Below are positions 7,173-12,327 of a DNA stretch of 12,327 nucleotides, one piece after another. The notes below the pieces were generated by a model, which had not been told where the DNA came from, did not search any database, and saw only the letters and a program-made list of their open reading frames with translations. Both the position numbers and the translations under genes were made by a program. The stretch spans positions 1 to 12,327 of the forward strand of contig JAHEZA010000027.1 in the NCBI GenBank assembly GCA_023251335.1, in the 5' to 3' direction. The DNA is from Chitinophagaceae bacterium (GTDB taxonomy: Bacteria > Bacteroidota > Bacteroidia > Chitinophagales > Chitinophagaceae). Positions within the stretch are counted from its first letter, which is position 1, and each line of letters starts with the position of its first letter.

Positions 7173-8405
7173 ATGCAATTTAAAGACGTTATAGAACAGC
7201 TACAAGTAAAAACGCAACTGAAAGATTTGGTTCAAAAGAACCGCCTTTCGCATTCTCTTTTGTTTCTTGGGAGGGAAGGATCAGGCGCTCTTCCTTTGGC
7301 AATTGCCTTCGCACAATATATTTTATGCGAAAATGCAAATTCAAAAGTAAGAAAAGAAAAAGCGATCTCGCTATTTGAAGATAATGAAAAGAATAACGCC
7401 CTTTCTGATTTGAGTGATAGTTGTGGAGTTTGCCCCTCCTGTATTAAAGTGGCCAAATTGATTCATCCAGATCTACATTTTTCTTATCCAGCTTTGAAAA
7501 GAAACAGCGGACACGATCGGGTTAAAAGCGTCGATTACATCGCAGAGTGGCGCAACTTTATTCAGGTGACTCCATATTATAATGTCTCAGATTGGATCAA
7601 TTATTTAAAGGAAAATGCAAAGATTGAGAGCCCTGTTAATAAACAAGGAAATATTACTGTTTTTGAATGTGACGATATTTCTCACAAACTCAGTTTAAAG
7701 GCTTTTGAAAGTCATTATAAAATTCTGATCATGTGGATGCCGGAATACCTGGGTAATTCGGGTAACAAACTGCTGAAGCTAATAGAGGAGCCACCGCCCG
7801 ATACTATTTTCATATTTGTTGCCGAAGATGAAAATGCTATTCTACCTACGATTTTATCAAGAACTCAATTAATAAAAATTGCTTCTCTTTCTGATGCCGA
7901 GATAGCGAATACATTGGCCGAAAAATATAATGTACCGACGGATAAGGCAGCCCAAATTTCGGCAATGTCGGATGGTAATTTTCGGGAGGCGATGTTGCTA
8001 CTGGAGAATTCAGAAGAAGACCTGTTAGTATCAATAAGAGAATGGCTAAATATCACCGTGAAAAATAATGTCGCGGCCCAGATAAAATGGATTGAAGACA
8101 TCAGCAAAAAGGGAAGAGAAAAGCAAAAGCAGCTGCTGAAATATTTTGTGCACCTTATTGAGCAAAGTGTCAGGGCCAGATACATGAATGAAAAATACAT
8201 GAACGCTGTTCCCGAAACTGAATTAGATTTTGCGTTAAAGCTTAATAAAATCTGCGATATTGAGGCGCAGGAAGGTCTGATAGCAGAACTTGACAAAGCT
8301 ATTTATCATATCGAGCGAAATGCTCATTCCAAAATGTTATTTCATGCACTTACTATTCGCTTCTTGCACATTATCAGAGATAATTCGTTAATTTTGGTTA
8401 GTTGA
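7173..8405 (+). CDS. holB: DNA polymerase III subunit delta' (clamp loader)
   Basis: Delta' is the stator of the clamp loader that opens the sliding clamp and loads it on primed DNA. The 410-residue chain starts with the AAA+ entry RLSHSLLFLG. Its P-loop reads GREGSG (33-38) without the GKT, consistent with the non-ATP-hydrolysing delta' rather than DnaX. Zinc-module cysteines are Cys52, Cys84, Cys87 and Cys90. NKLLKLIEEPPP (198-209) and ILSRT (227-231) match the LLKTLEEPP and SRC motifs, with Thr replacing the SRC Cys. It is longer than the 334-residue E. coli protein because of a charged insert between Cys52 and Cys84 and extra sequence at about 105-165. A PSP1/RicT-like gene follows, mirroring holB-yaaT in Bacillus subtilis. 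The start is ATG 7173 after an 88-base gap without a clear promoter. Confidence 0.9.
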   Translation: MQFKDVIEQLQVKTQLKDLVQKNRLSHSLLFLGREGSGALPLAIAFAQYILCENANSKVRKEKAISLFEDNEKNNALSDLSDSCGVCPSCIKVAKLIHPDLHFSYPALKRNSGHDRVKSVDYIAEWRNFIQVTPYYNVSDWINYLKENAKIESPVNKQGNITVFECDDISHKLSLKAFESHYKILIMWMPEYLGNSGNKLLKLIEEPPPDTIFIFVAEDENAILPTILSRTQLIKIASLSDAEIANTLAEKYNVPTDKAAQISAMSDGNFREAMLLLENSEEDLLVSIREWLNITVKNNVAAQIKWIEDISKKGREKQKQLLKYFVHLIEQSVRARYMNEKYMNAVPETELDFALKLNKICDIEAQEGLIAELDKAIYHIERNAHSKMLFHALTIRFLHIIRDNSLILVS

Positions 8406-8623
8406 AGTTTAGGATTTTCCGAAGATGTTGATATAATTTTGTTGAAATTACTTTGATTTTTAATAAATTCATTACCGCACAATTCAAGATTATTCTGTCG
8501 TATTAATTTTTGAAAAAAGTTTTTTTCAATCCATTTTATAAAAAGGAATGGAAAAAGTTATATCGCGTCTATCCTAAAGCTTCATTTTGATTTATTACTT
8601 AAATTTTTTAATTCCTCTTTATA
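8406..8623. other. 218-base AT-rich gap between holB and the PSP1 gene
   Basis: No gene of useful length is visible; the longest ATG-started frame I noticed is nine codons. The gap contains an AT-only hairpin, TTGAAAAAA / TTTTTTCAA (8510-8518 and 8521-8529), and a 6-bp stem TCCATT / AATGGA (8530-8535 and 8547-8552). TCATTTTG at 8582-8589 is one base off the -7 consensus and could be a PSP1 promoter, but no TTG sits at the right spacing. The first hairpin might weakly end holB transcription. Confidence 0.4.
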
Positions 8624-9883
8624 ATGGGATGTACGAGTTGTGGAACAGGTAAACCTAATGGCTGTAAGGGCAACGGAGGTTGTAGCTCAGGCGGATGCAA
8701 CAGATTAAATGTTCATGATTGGCTCTCTGTTTTACCATTTGGCGATGTGGAAAACAATTGCCCTGTGATGGAAGTATCCTTCAATCAGGGAAGCCGGAAA
8801 GATTTTTATAGAAATAATACCGACAGTTTTTTTTCAAAAGGAGATATTGTTGCAGTGGAAGGCACTAATGGTTTTGATGTCGGAACCGTAAGTTTGACAG
8901 GTGAATTAGTGCGGCTGCAGCTAAAAAAGAAAAGGATCGATGAGAACAGCACTGAAATAAAAAGAGTGTTGCGACTGGCTTCAGATAACGATATTGCGAA
9001 ATGGAAGGAATCCAAGGCCAGAGAACAAGAAGTGATGACGAGAAGCCGTGCAATTGCCCGACAGCTAAACTTAGACCTAAAAATGTCTGAAGTTGAAATT
9101 CAGGCTGATTCCAGGAAAGCAACTTTTTTCTACATAGCCGATGAGCGCGTTGATTTTAGAGAATTGATAAGGATATATGCTACCGAATTTAAGGTGAAGG
9201 TAGAAATGAAGCAGATAGGTGCGCGGCAGGAAGCCGGCAAAGTGGGAGGTATTGGAAGTTGTGGCCGAGAACTCTGTTGTAGTACCTGGCTTACAGATTT
9301 CAAAAGCGTAAATACAAATGCCGCGAGATATCAGAATTTGAGTATCAATCAAACAAAATTAAGTGGACAATGCGGTAGATTAAAATGTTGTCTTAATTAC
9401 GAGTTGGATACCTACCTCGATGCACTACAATACTTCCCTGACGATGCAGATGTAATCGAAGTGGCAAAGGGACGAGCCTTTTTAATAAAAAAGGATATTT
9501 TCCGAAACTTAATGTGGTATTCCATGGCAGATAGCACCAAGCATTACCCTCTTTCTATTGATACCGTAAAAAAGATAAAAGCACAAAATAAGGAGGGAAT
9601 TAAGCCTGAGGCTTTGGAAACGGTTGAAATTATTAGTGGCAAACCGAAAGAAGCAGAGCCCGAATTTGTAGATGTAGTAGGGCAGATCAGCCTTAAGTCA
9701 CTGGATAAGAGTAACCGCAAACAAAAAGGAAGTCGAAGGCCAGGTCCAAAAGATTCGGCACATGATAACAGGACGTCTTCACAAACTCAGAAGCAGCAAA
9801 AGAAACAAAGACCGCCTAAACAGCAAAACCAAACGCCCAGAAGAAATGATAATCGCAACTCACCACCGCGAAAGGATTCTTAA
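8624..9883 (+). CDS. PSP1-domain protein, RicT (YaaT)-like, with Cys-rich N-terminus
   Basis: This matches the PSP1 family. B. subtilis RicT (YaaT) works with RicA and RicF in an Fe-S-containing complex that steers RNase Y in mRNA maturation. The 419-residue protein has a Cys/Gly-rich head (Cys3, 6, 14, 20, 25), then a core with GDIVAVEG and the two hallmark clusters CGRELCC (213-219) and CGRLKCC (250-256), which supply six cysteines for metal or Fe-S binding. The final 60 residues are basic, Gln/Asn/Pro/Arg-rich and probably disordered, a pattern suited to RNA contact. RicT itself is about 275 residues and lacks both extensions. ATG 8624 begins the Cys-rich head. It follows holB as in Firmicutes. 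gldH, often its downstream partner in Bacteroidota as I recall, is absent. Its molecular role in this phylum is unproven; RNA processing is inference. Confidence 0.88.
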   Translation: MGCTSCGTGKPNGCKGNGGCSSGGCNRLNVHDWLSVLPFGDVENNCPVMEVSFNQGSRKDFYRNNTDSFFSKGDIVAVEGTNGFDVGTVSLTGELVRLQLKKKRIDENSTEIKRVLRLASDNDIAKWKESKAREQEVMTRSRAIARQLNLDLKMSEVEIQADSRKATFFYIADERVDFRELIRIYATEFKVKVEMKQIGARQEAGKVGGIGSCGRELCCSTWLTDFKSVNTNAARYQNLSINQTKLSGQCGRLKCCLNYELDTYLDALQYFPDDADVIEVAKGRAFLIKKDIFRNLMWYSMADSTKHYPLSIDTVKKIKAQNKEGIKPEALETVEIISGKPKEAEPEFVDVVGQISLKSLDKSNRKQKGSRRPGPKDSAHDNRTSSQTQKQQKKQRPPKQQNQTPRRNDNRNSPPRKDS

Positions 9884-9922
9884 AAAATAAAAAACTAATT
9901 CTCCTTAGAAACAACAATTTTA

Positions 9923-9950
9923 GTGTATAACATGACGTGCATGGGTACAC
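9923..9950. terminator. Imperfect hairpin between convergent PSP1 gene and nadD
   Basis: GTGTA (9923-9927) pairs with TACAC (9946-9950), and inside it CATG (9931-9934) pairs with CATG (9940-9943) around loop ACGTG, with small unpaired bulges. It sits in the 124-base gap between two convergent stops, where a shared terminator is expected, but no clear T-run follows on either strand. It is a weak terminator candidate or another structured element. Confidence 0.25.
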
Positions 9951-10007
9951 GCAAATAAGAATTCCTGAAATTTATTTGTTTACTACAAGGATTTTTTAAT
10001 AAAAGTT

Positions 10008-10580
10008 TTATCCGTAATATTGGTGAGTTTCTATTTCCGCTTTAACAACATCCGGAACCAAATAACGGATAGATTTTTTTTGATGAATCATGTCCCGGAT
10101 AATTGTGCTCGAAATCAGGAGAAGAGGAGCGTCCATAATCCTAACCTTTCCTTGCGCTACTTCTGAAGCTACCATAAATCCCGGTCTTTGATAAATGATG
10201 ATTTCATATCGTTCTAAAAGCCTTTGATAATTTTTCCACTTTTTTATATTGCTAAAACTATCGCTACCCATAATTATGGCAAACTCATGCTTCGGATATT
10301 GGTCTTCCAAATGTGTTAATGTATCTATCGTGTAAGAGGGTTTCGGTAGTTTAAATTCAACATTTGAAGACCTGAGCTTCTTTTCACTATCTATGGCCAA
10401 GTCGATCAAATGCTTTCGATGATTTTCATTAATTAAGGAAATGCTTTTTTTCAAGGGATTTTGTGGAGAAACCACAAACCACACCTGGTCCAGAGGGGAA
10501 TAATTGGCTACATAACTAGCTATTATTAGATGACCATTGTGAACCGGGTTGAAAGAACCAAAGTATAATCCAACTTTCAT
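10008..10580 (-). CDS. nadD: Nicotinate-mononucleotide adenylyltransferase
   Basis: NadD adenylates nicotinate mononucleotide to deamido-NAD in cytosolic NAD synthesis. The 190-residue protein is of normal length. It carries the nucleotidyltransferase motif GSFNPVHNGH (8-17) with His14 and His17, PSYTIDTL (81-88), MGSDSF (104-109), WKNY (115-118) and the C-terminal ISSTIIRDMI (156-165), which binds the ATP phosphates. The start is ATG (complement of 10578-10580). It lies 15 bases downstream of feoA on the same strand, so the two are probably one transcript. It converges with the PSP1 gene. The product supplies the coenzyme used by the neighbouring gapA, but they share no transcript. Confidence 0.97.
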   Translation of the reverse strand: MKVGLYFGSFNPVHNGHLIIASYVANYSPLDQVWFVVSPQNPLKKSISLINENHRKHLIDLAIDSEKKLRSSNVEFKLPKPSYTIDTLTHLEDQYPKHEFAIIMGSDSFSNIKKWKNYQRLLERYEIIIYQRPGFMVASEVAQGKVRIMDAPLLLISSTIIRDMIHQKKSIRYLVPDVVKAEIETHQYYG

Positions 10581-10595
10581 GGATCGCAGTCATTT

Positions 10596-10826
10596 TTAGG
10601 GTTTCAAAATTTCATCTACTATTACCTGATCCGCCTCATCCAAACGTAGGCTGAGCGAATAGCCCGCTACAAGAATATAAATCGGATCTCCCAAGGGGGC
10701 TTTTTTCCAGACTGTGATTTCTTCTTCCGGAAGGCAGCCCATTTCCATCAATTTTAGAATAATCTCATGATTTTCAAAAGACTTAATCTTTACTTTTGTT
10801 CCCGCTTTTACCTGTGATAATTTCAT
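10596..10826 (-). CDS. feoA: FeoA-domain protein (ferrous iron transport accessory)
   Basis: FeoA is a small cytosolic SH3-like protein that assists the FeoB ferrous-iron permease. The 76-residue protein is full length for a single FeoA domain: MKLSQVKAGTKVKIKSF start, LMEMGCLPEEEI (26-37; usual form L-x-x-L/M-G-x-x-P-G), KAPLGDPIYI (42-51) and SLRLDEADQVIV (59-70). No second domain is attached, so it is not a DtxR-type regulator. No feoB is in the window; upstream is divergent ybeY, downstream is nadD after 15 bases. The partner FeoB must be elsewhere, or this copy has a different role. The start is ATG (complement of 10824-10826). Confidence 0.9.
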   Translation of the reverse strand: MKLSQVKAGTKVKIKSFENHEIILKLMEMGCLPEEEITVWKKAPLGDPIYILVAGYSLSLRLDEADQVIVDEILKP

Positions 10827-10884
10827 TCGCTATAAATATCGTTCATGATCCAATAAGTTGTGCGAAATTAGAAAAAAGAAAAAT

Positions 10885-11304
10885 GTGGGTACGATTTCAT
10901 TTAATAATTACGAATCTTCCAGGTATTTAAGAGACAAACTTCTCTTGCGAACATTTCTTTCTTCCATTTTCGCAGAAGAGGGAGTGGATTTTAAATCGGT
11001 ATCTTATATCTTTTGTACCGATAATTATTTACTTAAACTAAACCAAGAGTATCTCAAACATGACACCCTTACTGATATTTTAACCTTTACTCTCTCAGAA
11101 ACTTCGCTTCCCATTATCTCCGAAATCTATATTAGTGTTGATAGAGTAGATGAAAATGCTAAAAAATTGAATGAGAGTTATGAAAATGAATTACATAGAG
11201 TTATGATCCACGGTATTTTACATTTATGTGGTTATGACGACCATTCAAAAAATGAAAAGGCGTTAATGCGTAGTAAAGAAAATTACTATTTGAGTAAGAT
11301 ATAA
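10885..11304 (+). CDS. ybeY: Endoribonuclease YbeY (rRNA maturation factor)
   Basis: YbeY is a zinc-dependent endoribonuclease for 16S rRNA 3' maturation and ribosome quality control. The 139-residue form contains LNQEYLKHDTLTDILTF (52-68), the family core, and RVMIHGILHLCGYDDH (105-120). Zinc ligands would be His109 and His113; the usual third His, six residues later, is Asp119, with His120 one place further on. ALMRSKE (126-132) closes the family. Start choice: no ATG is available. GTG 10885, preceded by an A-rich tract, puts the family's opening strand (TISFNN) at residue 3; an in-frame TTG at 10858 would add nine residues of basic, non-family sequence. The gene diverges from feoA and precedes mnmG, a pairing I recall from other Bacteroidota. 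The gene call is firm; the start is about 65 percent sure. Confidence 0.9.
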   Translation: MGTISFNNYESSRYLRDKLLLRTFLSSIFAEEGVDFKSVSYIFCTDNYLLKLNQEYLKHDTLTDILTFTLSETSLPIISEIYISVDRVDENAKKLNESYENELHRVMIHGILHLCGYDDHSKNEKALMRSKENYYLSKI

Positions 11305-11323
11305 TTCGATTTTAACTTACTGC

Positions 11324-11339
11324 CGTTTCACGTGAAACG
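11324..11339. other. parS-like ParB-binding site 1 (CGTTTCACGTGAAACG)
   Basis: A perfect 16-bp palindrome containing GTTTCACGTGAAAC, the core of the widely conserved bacterial parS consensus TGTTNCACGTGAAACA. Only the outermost base on each side differs. ParB binds such sites near the replication origin to segregate chromosomes. It sits 20 bases after the ybeY stop, upstream of mnmG. A hairpin role in RNA is possible, but no T-run follows. Confidence 0.8.
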
Positions 11340-11360
11340 TATTCCGGGAAGTCATTACAA

Positions 11361-11376
11361 CGTTCCACGTGAAACA
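11361..11376. other. parS-like ParB-binding site 2 (CGTTCCACGTGAAACA)
   Basis: Matches TGTTNCACGTGAAACA at every position except the first base. The wobble position N is C, so this copy is not perfectly palindromic. It starts 37 bases after site 1, roughly 3.5 helical turns, and ends 37 bases before the mnmG start. A second near-consensus copy so close makes coincidence unlikely and supports a true ParB cluster. Confidence 0.8.
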
Positions 11377-11401
11377 CTCCAATCCTATTTTTTTATTTTA
11401 G

Positions 11402-11409
11402 TAATTTTG
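11402..11409 (+). promoter_or_regulatory. Candidate mnmG -7 element TAATTTTG
   Basis: An exact TANNTTTG match ending 4 bases before the mnmG ATG. Transcription would then start at or beside the initiation codon, giving a leaderless message. No TTG lies 19 bases upstream, and such 8-mers arise often in AT-rich DNA, so the call is tentative. Confidence 0.3.
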
Positions 11410-11413
11410 TGAA

Positions 11414-12327
11414 ATGTTTTTAGAATATGATGTTATCGTAGTAGGCGCAGGCCACGCTGGTTGCGAAGCAGCGGCGGCCGCTGCTAATCTTGGGAGTAAA
11501 ACACTTTTGATTACAATGAACATGCAGAACATGGCTCAAATGAGTTGCAATCCTGCAATGGGCGGAATAGCCAAGGGGCAGATAATCAGAGAAATAGATG
11601 CGTTAGGCGGATACTCAGGCATAGTCTCGGACGAAACTATGATACAGTTTCGAATGCTTAATAAAAGCAAAGGTCCTGCTATGTGGAGTCCAAGGACACA
11701 AAATGATCGAGTGCTCTTTTCTTTAAAATGGCGCTCCCTCTTAGAAAAAACACCGAACCTTGATTTCTACCAGGACTCTGTTATAGGGTTAACGAAAGAA
11801 GGACATTCTATTACCGGCGTTAAAACTTCACTTGGCCACGATATTCTGGCAAAGTCCGTTATTCTGACGAATGGAACCTTCCTTAACGGAATTATTCACA
11901 TAGGTAACAAGCAAGCCAAGGGCGGAAGAGTCTCAGAAAAATCTTCTTTTGGGATAACAGAACAACTAGTTGCGTGGGGATTTGAAAGTGCCAGACTCAA
12001 AACGGGGACTCCGCCAAGAATTGATGGACGCTCTTTAGACTATTCAAAAATGGAGGAACAGAGCGGAGATAAAAAAATTACAGGCTTTTCTTATCTGGAA
12101 ACCAAAAAGCCTTCTACCCAACGATGCTGCTGGATTACATACACAAACAAAGAAGTGCATGAAATATTGAGGAGTGGGTTCAAGGAAAGTCCGATGTTCC
12201 AAGGAAGAATAAAAGGCACTGGTCCAAGATATTGCCCAAGTATAGAAGATAAAATAAATCGCTTCGCAGATAGGGACCGTCATCAGCTTTTTATAGAGCC
12301 CGAAGGTTGGGACACGATAGAAGTATA
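11414..12327 (+). CDS. mnmG: tRNA uridine-5-carboxymethylaminomethyl(34) synthesis enzyme MnmG, N-terminal half (runs off window)
   Basis: MnmG (GidA), with MnmE, uses FAD, methylene-tetrahydrofolate and glycine or ammonium to modify wobble U34 of several tRNAs. An open frame of 304 codons runs from ATG 11414 to the window edge with no stop; the family is about 620 residues, so roughly half is present. It shows the FAD motif VGAGHAGCEAA (10-20), SCNPAMGGIAKGQIIREID (44-62) with Cys45 (E. coli Cys47 region), QFRMLNKSKGPAMWSPR (78-94), TNGTFLNGIIHIG (152-164), RLKTGTPPRIDGR (194-206), and GPRYCPSIEDK (270-280) with Cys274, the counterpart of catalytic E. coli Cys277. The start MFLEYDVIVVG matches the family's beginning. 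It lies 109 bases after ybeY, behind the parS pair. mnmG is often near the replication origin in bacteria. Confidence 0.97.
   Translation, partial: MFLEYDVIVVGAGHAGCEAAAAAANLGSKTLLITMNMQNMAQMSCNPAMGGIAKGQIIREIDALGGYSGIVSDETMIQFRMLNKSKGPAMWSPRTQNDRVLFSLKWRSLLEKTPNLDFYQDSVIGLTKEGHSITGVKTSLGHDILAKSVILTNGTFLNGIIHIGNKQAKGGRVSEKSSFGITEQLVAWGFESARLKTGTPPRIDGRSLDYSKMEEQSGDKKITGFSYLETKKPSTQRCCWITYTNKEVHEILRSGFKESPMFQGRIKGTGPRYCPSIEDKINRFADRDRHQLFIEPEGWDTIEV

Noticed and set aside
7865..8296. 143-codon minus-strand open frame inside holB
   Set aside because: Ser/Phe-rich translation typical of an antisense shadow, with no motif or initiation context.
9077..9352. Minus-strand open frames inside the PSP1 gene
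   Set aside because: Overlap the conserved cysteine clusters of the PSP1 frame and show no domain of their own.
10001..10016. DnaA-box-like TTATCCGTA and other TTATCC stretches, considered as oriC signs
   Set aside because: Isolated, mismatched to TTATCCACA and not clustered; the parS pair implies origin proximity but no oriC is visible here.
12044..12283. 79-codon minus-strand open frame near the right edge
   Set aside because: Fully antisense to conserved mnmG motifs (RYCPSIEDK region).

Overview
The window looks like chromosomal core DNA from a member of the Bacteroidota, probably near the Chitinophagaceae. It is AT-rich. Initiation regions lack clear Shine-Dalgarno sequences, and gapA has a Bacteroidota promoter (TTG-N19-TAAATTTG). 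Signal peptides end in C|Q or AQ. A DUF4271 protein precedes hemD, and a Cys-rich PSP1 protein follows holB. I see no insertion sequence, prophage, CRISPR array, tRNA or rRNA. The family placement is inference from protein style, not a search.

Layout. The 1-132 end holds nothing I can assign. hemW (minus strand, TTG start) lies at 133-1281. Divergent from it is a tight plus-strand run: an Omp85/BamA-TamA-like outer-membrane barrel (1348-3168), a DUF4271 membrane protein 4 bases later (3173-4282), and hemD, uroporphyrinogen-III synthase (4364-5158). A perfect 14-bp bidirectional terminator separates hemD from convergent gapA (5263-6276, minus). A 220-bp divergent region carries the gapA promoter and a pair of direct repeats before a secreted or membrane-anchored glutathione peroxidase (6497-7084). 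Next come holB, DNA polymerase III delta' (7173-8405), and a PSP1/RicT-like protein (8624-9883). A convergent minus-strand pair follows: nadD (10008-10580) and, upstream of it, feoA (10596-10826). Divergent again, ybeY (10885-11304) is followed by two parS-like ParB-binding palindromes and then mnmG, which starts at 11414 and runs off the right edge. mnmG is about half complete.

Themes. Tetrapyrrole and iron handling recurs: hemW (heme chaperone), hemD (heme precursor synthesis), DUF4271 beside hemD, and feoA (ferrous iron). A second group handles RNA and translation: ybeY, mnmG and the RicT-like protein. The rest is housekeeping (gapA, nadD, holB, gpx). The most informative non-coding element is the parS pair, which suggests that this window lies in the origin-proximal part of the chromosome. 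I found no convincing novel multigene system. The best leads are the parS pair, the uncharacterised DUF4271 protein, the Cys-rich RicT variant, and active-site deviations in the peroxidase and YbeY.
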